A DNA stretch of 64,000 nucleotides. Origin: an uncultured Paraprevotella sp. Its GTDB lineage: Bacteria; Bacteroidota; Bacteroidia; Bacteroidales; Bacteroidaceae. The notes beneath the pieces were generated by a model that did no database searches, was not told the origin of the DNA, and saw nothing but the letters and a program-made list of their open reading frames with translations. Shown piece by piece: positions 1-8,860 of this stretch. Both the position numbers and the translations under genes were made by a program. The stretch covers positions 496,001 through 560,000 of the forward strand of contig CALULA010000001.1 of NCBI GenBank assembly GCA_944321365.1, read 5' to 3'. The stretch's first letter is position 1. The number at the start of each line of letters is the position of its first letter.

Positions 1-2114
1 ACGCTTTGGACGTAAATCTTGCCATATTCGTCCCTTATCCGGTAAGTTACTTCGGCATTCTCTATCCGGTCTTTGCCATAATGCGCCATTTCTATCGAAG
101 CTGTGAACGGTTCATCCTCCCAATAAGTGAACTTGGGGATGCGGGCCAGCAGGACGGTGGGCGAGCAAAATTCGCGGAACTCTTCAGGACTGCAATATTC
201 TTTTTCATCGAAGAATACATCGGTGACACCAACCAGTGCCGTGCCTTGTCCGGAATAGTCGTTCAAGGCCAGCAGCTGGAAACCTGCATAGTCGGGCGTA
301 CGCAAGGTGCGTTCTATCTCATGTTTGTAACATAATGTCTGAAGTTTGCCCGAAGCCATCACGAATTTGTGTGCCATCTGTCCTAAATGGTGCTCTTCGA
401 GCAGGTCACGGAAGATTTCAAAGTTCCGTGCTTTGTTGACGCCTGTGTACTTGCTGATTTCGTCGAAGTTAGGAAAGACACACCATTGTCCGGTTTCGTG
501 GGATACGAACGGCACGCTCACCGTGTCTATTTTTTGGCGGAAGTCGGACAGGCTTTCAGGAGCGCGCCGCCGCCATTCGTCCAGACCGCGTGCTCCCGCC
601 TTCACGTGGTACATGTTCCGGGGCTGCCATGCCCATCCTCCACCGACCGAAGCTCCCGTATAGACTCGGCGGCTATCCGTGTTTTCCCAGTAGTCCACGA
701 AGCGGCTGACCCATTCCACCCAGTTGCCTGCCGGTTCGTTGCCGCATGCCAGCATACAAAATGAGGGGTGATTTCCGTAGATTTCACTCATCCTCCGGGT
801 CTCTTGCATCAGATATTGGTCGATGTACATGCCATTGCCCAGCTTCACGCCGTGGTTTGGCCAGCTTGGTCCTTCCGGTTGCAGGTAGAATCCGACGCGG
901 TCGGCTGCTTCAAACGCGGCTTCCGGCGGGCAATAAGAATGAAATCTCATGTGATTCAATCCGTAGCGGCGGCAGATGCGGAACACACGCTCCCATGACT
1001 CCACATCCATAGGCGGGTAACCGGTCAGCGGGAAGTCGCAGTTCTCCACAGTGCCGCGCAAGAGTACGGGACGTCCGTTGATGTGGAACGTTTTTCCTTT
1101 GATGCTGAACTCTCTCATGCCGAAAGTACGGGTGGTTCGCTCTGTCCCATATTCGGATATTACTTCGGCGGTCAGTTCGTAGAGTGTGGGGTTAAACTCA
1201 TCCCATAGCTGGACCTCATCACCCATGTTCAGTGTGATTTCCACTTCGGCCTTTCCGTTTTTCATGCACGTTTCGTGCTCTACTTCAGGAATTTCATGAA
1301 CGACAGCGGAATTGAAGCTTTTGGCCGACAGCCTGATTTTTACGTCATGACGGCCCTTGGCACGGTGTTGTTTCAGCAGCATTCTTACCGTTGCCGTTTT
1401 CTGCCGGACGTCCGGATAGACCTGTATGTCCTCGGCATAGAGCAGGGGAGTGGACTGTAGTTCCATGCGTCCTACTACACCGTTCCAGTTGCCTTGCGTC
1501 TGGTCGGTGACGCTGTGGGAGTCAGCTCCGACGCAGACAAGTGAAGCATCGTTGTTGATGCGCAGTGCAAGTGTGTTGGTTCCGCTTTTCACGTAGTCCG
1601 TTATGTCGTAGACATGGGGCACGCTGAGACTGTTGTCGCTGCCGGCCTTACGCCCGTTCACCCATAGTGTGGTCATTATGTGTGGGCGTTCAAGGAAGAG
1701 AAGCACCCGGCGGTTGTCCCACTCCTTCGGAATTTTTATGGTCTGGCTGAACCAGGCTGTACCGACATAATGGCGGTCGGGCGTGAGAAAAAACGGGAGC
1801 TTGAAGTTTTCTTTCTGACGGTATGGCTCCATATAGGGATTGTAAAAGAACGAGCTGTCGTAGAGGGAGCCGGTCCATTGTGTCTCTACTGACGGCAGAT
1901 CGCCTTTCAGTCGTTGCGGCATGCTGCCGGGCAGCAGGATGCTGTCTTCCAGTTGTCTGTTTTGCCAGTTTTGTTTTGTTCCTTCATCGTTCCGGTCTGT
2001 CTGGAATTTCCAGGTTCCGGATACGTCTATGGCGTCTTGCGCATAGTCCGGAGTGGGACAAAGGGCTGTGCATAGCGCAAAGGCACTGCTCAGCAGAAGA
2101 TGGTAATGTTTCAT
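1..2114 (-). CDS. GH2-family glycoside hydrolase (3' end outside window)
   Basis: Secreted glycoside hydrolase of family GH2 (beta-galactosidase/beta-glucuronidase clan). The reading frame is open from an ATG at 2112-2114 to the window edge, so about 704 N-terminal residues are visible and the C-terminus is missing. A signal peptide (MKHYHLLLSSAFALCTALC...) is followed by the sugar-binding jelly-roll (WFSQTIKIP, FLERPHIMTTLWVNG), the immunoglobulin-like domain and the TIM barrel. The general acid/base is in GNEPAG (about Glu460) and the probable nucleophile in SHETGQW (about Glu540). It lies 32 bp downstream of the GH105 gene on the same strand, probably in one operon. The likely substrate is a beta-linked galactose or uronic acid in a plant or host glycan; the exact specificity cannot be read from sequence. 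Confidence 0.88.
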   Translation of the reverse strand, partial: MKHYHLLLSSAFALCTALCPTPDYAQDAIDVSGTWKFQTDRNDEGTKQNWQNRQLEDSILLPGSMPQRLKGDLPSVETQWTGSLYDSSFFYNPYMEPYRQKENFKLPFFLTPDRHYVGTAWFSQTIKIPKEWDNRRVLLFLERPHIMTTLWVNGRKAGSDNSLSVPHVYDITDYVKSGTNTLALRINNDASLVCVGADSHSVTDQTQGNWNGVVGRMELQSTPLLYAEDIQVYPDVRQKTATVRMLLKQHRAKGRHDVKIRLSAKSFNSAVVHEIPEVEHETCMKNGKAEVEITLNMGDEVQLWDEFNPTLYELTAEVISEYGTERTTRTFGMREFSIKGKTFHINGRPVLLRGTVENCDFPLTGYPPMDVESWERVFRICRRYGLNHMRFHSYCPPEAAFEAADRVGFYLQPEGPSWPNHGVKLGNGMYIDQYLMQETRRMSEIYGNHPSFCMLACGNEPAGNWVEWVSRFVDYWENTDSRRVYTGASVGGGWAWQPRNMYHVKAGARGLDEWRRRAPESLSDFRQKIDTVSVPFVSHETGQWCVFPNFDEISKYTGVNKARNFEIFRDLLEEHHLGQMAHKFVMASGKLQTLCYKHEIERTLRTPDYAGFQLLALNDYSGQGTALVGVTDVFFDEKEYCSPEEFREFCSPTVLLARIPKFTYWEDEPFTASIEMAHYGKDRIENAEVTYRIRDEYGKIYVQS

Positions 2115-2146
2115 GTGAGATTAGGTTGATTTGGATGATAGAGGAA

Positions 2147-3310
2147 TTAATTGTCAATGAGTTTGATGATTTCCGAACCGGCCAGCAGGAAGCAGCCTGT
2201 GCCGAAATCCGTGAAATCCGGCATGATGTCATATCCCACAGGTTGCCCGTCCTTAGGCTCCTTTCCTGTGCCTTGGACATAACCCAGCAGGCCGTCGGGA
2301 TGCACGGCCTGTTCCATTATGGCATTCCAGGCCTTGGTTATGACGGGTCCGAATACTTCCGGTGACAGATAGTCCTTGCGGACGCCCCATGCCATGCTGT
2401 AGATGAAGAGTGCTGTTCCGCTGGTTTCCGGCCCGCCGTAATGGTGTTCGTCCATCAGACTGCAGTTCCAGAACCCGTCTTTGCGCTGACAGCCTTTGAC
2501 ACTCATGGCCATAGTCAGGAAATCATTGACCAGCAATTGCTTTATGTCAGACAGTTCTTTCTTTGTGTCGCCTGTGAAATCGTTCTCCACCTTGTCCATC
2601 TCGTCGATGGTTCGTGCCAGTGCCGCCATGACCCATCCGTTGCCACGGCTCCAGTAACAGTTCTTTCCGTTTGGCTCTTTGTAGGGCGGCAGGAAATCTT
2701 TGTCGCGCCACCACAGTCCTTCCACCGGATTGAAAAGTCCGATGCGGCCTGCCTGATTCCTTGTATACAGGTAGAGTTCGTTCATTGTACGGAAATAGCG
2801 GATATCTTTTTTCTCCACGCCCATCTTGGCATAAACCGGCATAGCCATCTGCAAGGCGTCTATCCAGGTCCAGTCTTCCCGCTCTGTACTGTTCACCACA
2901 TTGTTGACCATTCGCTCCGTGTTGCCCAGCACGTAGTCTTCGCCATGGATGCGGTAGAGGTCGATGTAGATTTGTGCGCAACATTGATCGTCGGCGTTGC
3001 GTGTGTGTGTACCGCCGCGGAATCCCCACAAGTGCGCCACGGCCCAGTCTATGGCATAGTCTATGTAGCGTGGTTGGGCATCAACTTCGTTCAGAGCCAT
3101 CAAGCCTTCCATATATACGCTGCGGGTCCAGATGTTGGAGGGACGTACTCCTTTCACATAGATGGAATCGCCGGGGTTGGGCCAGTCTGCCATAAACCGG
3201 TCGTTGACCAGTGTCAGGCGGGATAATGTTTCCTTCCGGTCCGGCCATTGTGCGGCCATGGCTCCGTTCACTATCCATAGAAAAAAGATGAGGTTGAGGA
3301 ATGTTTTCAT
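2147..3310 (-). CDS. GH105 unsaturated uronyl/rhamnogalacturonyl hydrolase
   Basis: 387-residue secreted enzyme of family GH105, which removes the 4,5-unsaturated uronic acid left at chain ends by polysaccharide lyases. An N-terminal signal peptide (MKTFLNLIFFLWIVNGAMA) precedes an (alpha/alpha)6 barrel. Family hallmarks visible are NADDQCCAQ (Asp107/Asp108, where I place the general acid), WSRGNGWVMAAL near residue 225 and ETSGTALFIYSMAWGV near residue 310. It is read together with the downstream GH2 gene and presumably supplies it with trimmed oligosaccharides. It is separated from the lyase-like gene by a tRNA on the opposite strand, so the two are not one transcript. A -7 element lies 23 bp upstream of the start codon. 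Confidence 0.92.
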   Translation of the reverse strand: MKTFLNLIFFLWIVNGAMAAQWPDRKETLSRLTLVNDRFMADWPNPGDSIYVKGVRPSNIWTRSVYMEGLMALNEVDAQPRYIDYAIDWAVAHLWGFRGGTHTRNADDQCCAQIYIDLYRIHGEDYVLGNTERMVNNVVNSTEREDWTWIDALQMAMPVYAKMGVEKKDIRYFRTMNELYLYTRNQAGRIGLFNPVEGLWWRDKDFLPPYKEPNGKNCYWSRGNGWVMAALARTIDEMDKVENDFTGDTKKELSDIKQLLVNDFLTMAMSVKGCQRKDGFWNCSLMDEHHYGGPETSGTALFIYSMAWGVRKDYLSPEVFGPVITKAWNAIMEQAVHPDGLLGYVQGTGKEPKDGQPVGYDIMPDFTDFGTGCFLLAGSEIIKLIDN

Positions 3311-3332
3311 ATATAATGCTGATTAATGAGAG

Positions 3333-3340
3333 CAAAGATA
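3333..3340 (-). promoter_or_regulatory. -7 promoter element for GH105-GH2
   Basis: On the minus strand this reads TATCTTTG, an exact match to the Bacteroidota sigma-ABfr -7 consensus TAnnTTTG, placed to start transcription about 15 bases ahead of the GH105 ATG. No good TTTG -33 element is visible. Confidence 0.6.
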
Positions 3341-3380
3341 GTTTTTTTTGTGTTGGATAGAAAAAAAAGAAGATTTTATT

Positions 3381-3410
3381 TTTGCGGAAAGAAAAAAAGT
3401 CATACCTTTG
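3381..3410 (+). promoter_or_regulatory. Promoter of tRNA-Thr
   Basis: TTTG (3381-3384), 18 bases, then TACCTTTG (3403-3410): both elements of the Bacteroidota housekeeping promoter, with the tRNA 5' end 16 bases beyond the -7 box. Confidence 0.75.
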
Positions 3411-3426
3411 CACCCGAAATCAAGAA

Positions 3427-3499
3427 GCCGACATGGCTCAGTTGGTAGAGCATTTCATTCGTAATGAAAGGGTCCGGGGTTCGAGTCCCCGTGTCGGCT
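3427..3499 (+). tRNA. tRNA-Thr (anticodon CGT)
   Basis: Complete cloverleaf: acceptor GCCGACA (3427-3433) pairs with TGTCGGC (3492-3498), discriminator T3499; anticodon stem TTTCA/TGAAA flanks loop TTCGTAA with anticodon CGT at 3460-3462; T-arm contains GGTTCGAGTCC. CCA is not encoded. It reads ACG threonine codons. Confidence 0.97.
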
Positions 3500-3505
3500 C
3501 AGCAG

Positions 3506-3544
3506 AACAGGATGTGCAGAACGAAGCGCATCCTGTTTTTGTTT
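3506..3544 (+). terminator. Intrinsic terminator of tRNA-Thr
   Basis: AACAGGATG (3506-3514) pairs with CATCCTGTT (3529-3537), followed by a T-rich tract (TTTTTGTTTTC). It lies directly behind the tRNA. Confidence 0.85.
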
Positions 3545-3620
3545 TCTGTCTGTCGCTTCCGCGGGGGATGAAGGGGGTGAGGAGCAGCCGGAAGAGGGCG
3601 GATGCGGACTGTGTTGTGAT

Positions 3621-3708
3621 TTTGTGCGCACAAACGCGTTTGGTCTTGCGCAAGACTGTGGGCGTTCTTGCGCAAGACGGGAGAGGGTTGTGCGCACGGT
3701 TTTCTGTC
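3621..3708. repeat. 22-bp palindrome array 1 (4 units)
   Basis: Four palindromes centred at 3627.5, 3649.5, 3671.5 and 3693.5, exactly 22 bp apart. Units 2 and 3 are GTCTTGCGCAAGAC-type; units 1 and 4 are the variant TTGTGCGCAC(AA). The arrangement is nested: the two inner units can pair over 13 bp and the two outer variants over 10 bp. It lies between the tRNA terminator and the 3' end of the convergent lyase-like gene. Confidence 0.9.
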
Positions 3709-3796
3709 GGTTGCCGAAGAGAGCTTCCGGCAGGTGCGGACAGGGATTCCGGTACTTGCTGTCTTTCTGGTGCTTTCGTTTGTTATTCTTTGATTT

Positions 3797-6700
3797 TCAA
3801 TCGGATGAACCGGGAATATCCGAGGTGGCTTTATGCTGTAGATGAACGGTGCCTGATTTTTTCGGCGTTACAGTCTCAATGAACATTTTGCCGTCTTGGG
3901 CTCTGACGGATATGCAGGTTCTTCGGCCGATGCGTACGGGAGCTGTCAGTTTCCGGCCATCGGCCCAAATGGACACCCGTACCTTTTTTCTCGTTCTTCC
4001 GGTATTGTAGAGATAGACACCGCAGGAGTCGTTTTCCATCTGGCGTGCCTGAAGGTCTGTGCCGGACAGGAATACGCGCAGAGTGTTGGATGCGCTATGA
4101 TGGGCTTTGCAGCGGAACGTGGCGGTGGAGCCGGATTCGGTGATGTCGGTCATTTCCGTAAACACCGGTGCGCCTTCCGGAAACAAGAGTCCGGTAAGCG
4201 TGCAGGAATCTGCGCCGGCGTAGTTGCTGAGCAGCAGATAACGTGCACTGTCGGGGTCGCTCACGATGACACCGTTCCAGCCTTGGGGCATTTGTGCTGT
4301 CAATGAAAGGGCTTGTGCCGAAAGGCGGGCCGTAGTGGCGGAATCCACGTTGCAATAGTATATGATGTGTCGATGGTCCACTATGCTGTCTTTGCGGAAC
4401 GCCCTGCTCGCGTTGGAGTAGGCGGGATAGAGCTTGGAGAGGTAGATGGAACTGTTCAGCTCGCGGTCGCCGAAGGCGATGGCGTTGTCGGTGGCCGTGG
4501 TGATGATGCCCACTTCATTGTCTATGTTGACCCATCGGCTTTCAAAAGACTTCAGTTGGCTGCCGTCGGTCTGTATGCGCCCCTTGTCGTAGTACAGTGT
4601 CCGTTGGGTCTTGGTGAACGGGTCGGTGCTGATGGCTGTCAATCCGCCTTTTTCTTCGGTAATGGTGCCGTCGGTCTTCCCCATTACGTAATCCATATAG
4701 ACGAAGGCGTTGCCGGGGGTGGAGTAGAGGGTGAAGCTGTTTTCCAGACTGTTGTCGTTGGTTTGCAGTTTCCCGTTCATGGTGTAGCTGTTTCCTTTAA
4801 GGTCATAGATTCCACTGATGAGCGGAGATGCGTTGGTCGGTTTGCCGTTGACCGTGTACCAGCCCAAGATGTTGCCCGTGTTGTTGGCTTTGTATGGCAC
4901 GATGATTTTGTTCTTGTCCGGTGTGTTGGATGTGATGTAGCCGGTGTAGCTGTTCAGACCAGTGCTCCAGGAGAATACGCTGAAGCGGTCGGACGTGTTG
5001 GCCCGGACGATGTTTTGTGAAGTGAACAGATGGGCGTTTTCGTTGGCTTTGCTGAAATCGCTCCACGTGGAGGGCTTCAGATCGGCGGTAGAAGCCAGTT
5101 CGTGCATCAGATAGGTCATCATCACACGATGTCCTTCCACTCCCATTCGGCGCGGACCTATATCACTGTTCAGGAGCCAGCTGCCGTCGGTTGTGGTGCT
5201 CTGGCGTGCCTTGATGTTTTTGTAGGCCAGGTTTTCCAGGAGAAGTGCATGGGGATCCCGCAGGAAACAAGCAGCCGTGGAGTAGCTGGTGATCTGGTCG
5301 TAAAGGAACATGCTCCAGTCGTTACCGTTCGGCATAGCCAGTTCGCCGTCTGCCAGTGCCAGGCGGCAGAGTACGCTGTCCATGACTTTCTGGTTGTTGT
5401 GCATCAGAGCATGGGTTGTCCATTTGGGGTTGTCGCCTTGAAACAAGTGCAGTGCCAGATGTGATTCACCCAGTTCCTGCATCACGACATTTTGGTACGA
5501 CGTGTGGAAGTAATTGTGGTTCTGCAGGGTGAAGTCATCGTAAAGATTCTGGCCCACGTACAAGTCCTGTACGGTCTGTGTGTCGTAGGGCGGGTCGATG
5601 ACCGTATTGTCGCTGGCATCGTCCGGGTGTGAATAGCAGTTGATTGCGAATTGCCGGAGGCGTTCAAACCAACGGGGAGCCAGCTCGTCGTCGGGATACA
5701 GGCCGAGCGCACAGGCCAGGATGTTGGTTTCCCAACCGTTTTCTTCCGCTTTTGTGTCGCCGCGGAATCCGGTGGGTATGCTCCGTTGCAGCTCATAGTC
5801 GCATTCGGCCTTGATCATGTTGTAGACGTACGTTTTTTGTGTGTCGCTCAGCTCATCGTTCAGGAAGTGTGAGGCGTAAGCCAGCGACATGGCCCAAAGC
5901 GAGCTTTCCCATACATGATCGGAGCTGCTGACTGACCCCCAGTAAGCATTGTTCGAGGTGGTCTTGAGTTTGTTTGCCTTGTGAGTGGAATAGCCGAAAA
6001 CGAGGGAGCGCAGAGCCATGTTCTTCACTGTTTCCCAAGTAATGCCTGTGGGGAGGAGCACTTTGTCACGCCCGTATTTGCAGAGGAAGGCACAGATCAT
6101 GGAAAAGTCGGCATTGGTGCGCACGCCGTCTTCGTTGTTCTGTCCGGCACTGTTGGCACGGAAGTATCCGCAAGCCTCACCTTTGCTGTTGGCGGTTGTG
6201 CAGTCGTACCAGATGTTGCGGGCATAGGTCATGGAATTGGCCAGCATTTGCAACAGGTCTTGCTGCATGGTGGCTTCGTCTACGAAGTCTGCGGTGATGA
6301 CTCCTTCGGTAGGCGACTTTACCTGTGCTTCTGTTCCTCCTTCAATTACAGGAGCATCGGGGCGAATACTCCCTTGGGGAAGTTGTGTGAGGGTGAAGTT
6401 ATCGTAGGCTATACAGCTTCCGCCGTTTCCCCAAGACATTTGAATGGATAGCGTGAGGGGGGAAGACTTTTCCGAAATGAACTTCAGGGAATGTTCTGTC
6501 CATGCCGATGCCGTCAGAATATCATCTCCGCCATGTTGGCATGTGAAGGTGAGGCGTTTCAGTTCCTCTCCCTTGTCGTTGCGTATGGAAGCAGTGGCAG
6601 AAGTGTATGCGTTGTTGGCGGAAAAAGCTTTGGTGAGGAATTTCAGTTCATATTCTCCGGCAGGCAGCGCAGCCTTCGTGGTTTGGGCTAATTCTGAAGT

Positions 6701-7024
6701 GGCATTTCCCCATCCGAAACGCTGATAATAGGCGAAATGGCCGTCGGGGATGGTGGTTTTTCCGAAGTTGTTGTCGGTGTAGCAATCTTCATGGATGAGC
6801 CGTGGACTTTGCGGATTTGTCGTGCTCCATCCGGCTGGCGGGATGCTCCATCCTCTCAAACCGTCGGAAGGATTGTGCACCATGGCAGACGAGGTGACTG
6901 TGCAGGCGGAAGAGTCGCCTTCAAAAGACGGATTGGTCAGATAGAGGGCGGTTACGTCCGTCTGCCCCTGTGCGGACAAGCAACCGGCAAAAACGCAGAA
7001 TAATATGGGTATCGTTCTATTCAT
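3797..7024 (-). CDS. Large secreted polysaccharide-lyase-like protein
   Basis: 1,075-residue exported protein, signal peptide MNRTIPILFCVFAGCLSAQG. Residues about 25-215 resemble a carbohydrate-binding beta-sandwich (LTNPSFEGD at the start, IAYDNFTL at the end). Residues about 250-640 are rich in helices and Trp/His/Tyr motifs such as NHNYFHTSYQ (about residue 505) and GPRRMGVEGHRVMM, as in the alpha/alpha-toroid of PL8-type lyases. The rest, with NIDNEVGIITT and IAFGDRELNSSIYLSKLYP, looks like the beta-sandwich part of such enzymes. The Asn-His-Tyr content of the NHNYFH motif suits a lyase. The GH105 neighbour, which needs lyase products, supports this role. I cannot assign a PL family; a new family or a non-lyase toroid enzyme is possible. 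Confidence 0.6.
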   Translation of the reverse strand: MNRTIPILFCVFAGCLSAQGQTDVTALYLTNPSFEGDSSACTVTSSAMVHNPSDGLRGWSIPPAGWSTTNPQSPRLIHEDCYTDNNFGKTTIPDGHFAYYQRFGWGNATSELAQTTKAALPAGEYELKFLTKAFSANNAYTSATASIRNDKGEELKRLTFTCQHGGDDILTASAWTEHSLKFISEKSSPLTLSIQMSWGNGGSCIAYDNFTLTQLPQGSIRPDAPVIEGGTEAQVKSPTEGVITADFVDEATMQQDLLQMLANSMTYARNIWYDCTTANSKGEACGYFRANSAGQNNEDGVRTNADFSMICAFLCKYGRDKVLLPTGITWETVKNMALRSLVFGYSTHKANKLKTTSNNAYWGSVSSSDHVWESSLWAMSLAYASHFLNDELSDTQKTYVYNMIKAECDYELQRSIPTGFRGDTKAEENGWETNILACALGLYPDDELAPRWFERLRQFAINCYSHPDDASDNTVIDPPYDTQTVQDLYVGQNLYDDFTLQNHNYFHTSYQNVVMQELGESHLALHLFQGDNPKWTTHALMHNNQKVMDSVLCRLALADGELAMPNGNDWSMFLYDQITSYSTAACFLRDPHALLLENLAYKNIKARQSTTTDGSWLLNSDIGPRRMGVEGHRVMMTYLMHELASTADLKPSTWSDFSKANENAHLFTSQNIVRANTSDRFSVFSWSTGLNSYTGYITSNTPDKNKIIVPYKANNTGNILGWYTVNGKPTNASPLISGIYDLKGNSYTMNGKLQTNDNSLENSFTLYSTPGNAFVYMDYVMGKTDGTITEEKGGLTAISTDPFTKTQRTLYYDKGRIQTDGSQLKSFESRWVNIDNEVGIITTATDNAIAFGDRELNSSIYLSKLYPAYSNASRAFRKDSIVDHRHIIYYCNVDSATTARLSAQALSLTAQMPQGWNGVIVSDPDSARYLLLSNYAGADSCTLTGLLFPEGAPVFTEMTDITESGSTATFRCKAHHSASNTLRVFLSGTDLQARQMENDSCGVYLYNTGRTRKKVRVSIWADGRKLTAPVRIGRRTCISVRAQDGKMFIETVTPKKSGTVHLQHKATSDIPGSSD

Positions 7025-7044
7025 GGTTTCTTATTGTTTTGTAT

Positions 7045-7108
7045 GGACATTAGGTTAAATGACATTTTCATTGAGATTGTCAAATATACGACAAAAGGAC
7101 TAATGTCC
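7045..7108 (-). promoter_or_regulatory. Promoter with flanking 9-bp dyad for the lyase-like gene
   Basis: A minus-strand -7 box TATATTTG lies at 7081-7088. It is bracketed by the perfect inverted repeat GGACATTAG (7045-7053) and CTAATGTCC (7100-7108), arm centres 55 bp apart. Transcription would begin near 7074, so only one arm would be in the RNA, which favours a DNA operator over an RNA hairpin. Confidence 0.5.
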
Positions 7109-7409
7109 CCAATGAATCGGATGTTAATTTATATAAAGACGCTTCATGTGAACCGATTTATATGCGGATGGGGGATGCCCGACAGTCTGTTGCGGAGCTG
7201 GGGAGCGGTTTGAGGCCGGTTGCTGCGCGGAAATGGCTGAGGGGCGTGTGAGGAATGTCAGACAGGCATGCGGATGACGTTATGAAACGGAGAGAATGAA
7301 TATTTCTTAAAGGTTTCTTTTTTCAGGCCGGTTTATTAAACTTTTCCGCAGTTCGGAGGTCATATTACTGTGAAATGAATAAGATAGTTGGATTTAAACA
7401 CAAAGAATT
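7109..7409. other. Intergenic stretch, nothing recognised
   Basis: About 300 bases between the lyase-like gene's operator and the small periplasmic gene. I see no gene, no clear terminator and no consensus TAnnTTTG promoter for the plus-strand gene; that gene may use an alternative sigma factor. Confidence 0.5.
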
Positions 7410-7841
7410 ATGAAGAAATTAATGGTGGCTGTGATGTTCGTCTTGGCGACTGGCACAGCGGTGTCGGCACAGGATTTCAAGCCGGGGATGCAGAAACAGA
7501 TTACATCTGAGCAACGGGCCAAAATGATGGCAAGCCGACTGATGTTGGATGATAAGACGTCGGCTGAATTTGTTCCCCTTTATGAGGAATATGTGAACAA
7601 ACTGTCGGAGTGTCGTCCGGAGCGCAGACAAAGGGGAGAAGGGCAAGGTCTGTCTGATAAGGAGATTGATGAACAGCTGAAAGCCCGTTTCGACAGGCAG
7701 GAAAAAAGGCTGTCCATACAGCGGGAGTATTATGATAAGTTTAAGGAGGTCTTGACCATCAGACAGGTCAAACAATTGTATGATCAACCGAATCCCGCAC
7801 GCAAATTCCCGTCGCGTACGCCTAAGGCGCAGCGGCGTTGA
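7410..7841 (+). CDS. Small periplasmic protein, Spy/LTXXQ-like character
   Basis: 143 residues. A signal peptide (MKKLMVAVMFVLATGTAVSA) precedes a mature helical, highly charged segment with QITSEQRAKMMASRLMLDDKTSAEFVPLYEEYVNKL and FDRQEKRLSIQREYYDKFKEVLTIRQVKQLY, and a basic tail. The pattern of an N-terminal 'T.EQRA..MA..L.LD' helix and a later 'Y..F...LT..Q...LY' helix is typical of Bacteroidota proteins related to Spy/CpxP-type periplasmic stress chaperones. The gene stands alone and converges on the ATP synthase operon. A metal or envelope-stress role is inference from the family only. Confidence 0.7.
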   Translation: MKKLMVAVMFVLATGTAVSAQDFKPGMQKQITSEQRAKMMASRLMLDDKTSAEFVPLYEEYVNKLSECRPERRQRGEGQGLSDKEIDEQLKARFDRQEKRLSIQREYYDKFKEVLTIRQVKQLYDQPNPARKFPSRTPKAQRR

Positions 7842-7916
7842 GGGGATGGCGGCGTGATTCATGTAGGGCTTTTCTGCACTTGCCGGGCTTGACAGAAAAA
7901 CCGCATGGGACAAAAA

Positions 7917-7958
7917 ATCGGGTGTCGGTACTTTCTTCCAAAAGAACCGACACCCGAT
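7917..7958. terminator. Bidirectional terminator hairpin
   Basis: ATCGGGTGTCGGT pairs with ACCGACACCCGAT across a 16-base loop; an A-run (caaaaaa) precedes it, giving a U-tract for leftward transcripts. It sits between the convergent small periplasmic gene and atpG and mainly serves the ATP synthase operon. Confidence 0.8.
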
Positions 7959-7980
7959 AAGCATTGAGTGGGGGAGGCCG

Positions 7981-8850
7981 TCAGTTCATCGTTCCTCCCA
8001 TAATGTCCAGCAACTCGTTGGTAATAGCCTGCTGACGTCCTTTGTTGTAGGCTACTGTCAGGTCTTGTATCAGGTTGTTGGCGTTGTCGGTTGCGATTTG
8101 CATGGCCATACTGCGGGCTGCATGTTCCGATGCATTAGAATCTAACAGCATGGTGTAGATTTGCAGTCGCAATACTTCGGGAATCAGCTGTTCCAACAAA
8201 GAGTCGGCTGTCGGCTCTATCAGATAGTCCGGAATTTCTTGTCCTTTCAGGTCTTCTGGCAGATCTGGTAACTTGAATGGCAGATAAGTCACGTTTACAA
8301 GTTCTTGCGATCCGGCCGACTTGAAATGATGATAGATGACATCCGCTTGGTCGATTTCTCCGGTCAGAAAGCGCTGGCACAGTTCGTCTGCCAACTGTGC
8401 TGCTGCCGCATAGGTGGGTTTGTCTGCCATTCTTGTGTAGTCTCCAGGCGGAACAAACCCGGCTTTCTTGACTGCATCGGTGATTTTCCGACCTACAGGA
8501 TATATGATCATCTGCTCTTTAGGCAGTTCTTTGTTGGCATCGAGCCAGGAATGGAAACGGCGTACGACATTAGAGTTGAATCCGCCGCACAGGCTGGTGT
8601 TGGAGGAAAACACCAACAATGCTTTACGCTTGATGTTCCGCTGCCTTGAGAAAGGTGATTCTGTCTGGACTCCGGATTGCAGGAAGTGCCCCATGATGGC
8701 CGACATTTGCTGCTCGTAGGGCAACATGCCTGCAATGACGTCCTGTGCTTTGTGCAGCTTTGCAGAAGCTACCATCTTCATTGCTGACGTAATTTTCAGC
8801 GTGTTGTTGACTGAAATGATTCTTCCCTTTACTTCTTTTAGCGATGCCAT
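7981..8850 (-). CDS. atpG: ATP synthase F1 gamma subunit
   Basis: 289 residues; the central rotor shaft of F1. The N-terminal helix (MASLKEVKGRIISVNNTLKITSAMKMVASAKL) and the C-terminal helix (ARSMAMQIATDNANNLIQDLTVAYNKGRQQAITNELLDIMGG) that form the coiled-coil axle are both present and complete. It is the last gene of the atpD-C-B-E-F-H-A-G operon, 10 bp after atpA, and is followed by a strong terminator. Length is normal for the family. Confidence 0.97.
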   Translation of the reverse strand: MASLKEVKGRIISVNNTLKITSAMKMVASAKLHKAQDVIAGMLPYEQQMSAIMGHFLQSGVQTESPFSRQRNIKRKALLVFSSNTSLCGGFNSNVVRRFHSWLDANKELPKEQMIIYPVGRKITDAVKKAGFVPPGDYTRMADKPTYAAAAQLADELCQRFLTGEIDQADVIYHHFKSAGSQELVNVTYLPFKLPDLPEDLKGQEIPDYLIEPTADSLLEQLIPEVLRLQIYTMLLDSNASEHAARSMAMQIATDNANNLIQDLTVAYNKGRQQAITNELLDIMGGTMN

Positions 8851-8860
8851 AAGCTACATC

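Noticed and set aside
3621..3708. CRISPR array
   Set aside because: Repeat is a 14-bp palindrome, spacers are 8-10 bp, only four units and no cas genes in the window.
7191..7260. A sixth 22-bp array behind the lyase-like gene promoter
   Set aside because: TTGCGG and TGCGCGG pieces occur, but centres are not 22 bp apart and the arms are not palindromic.
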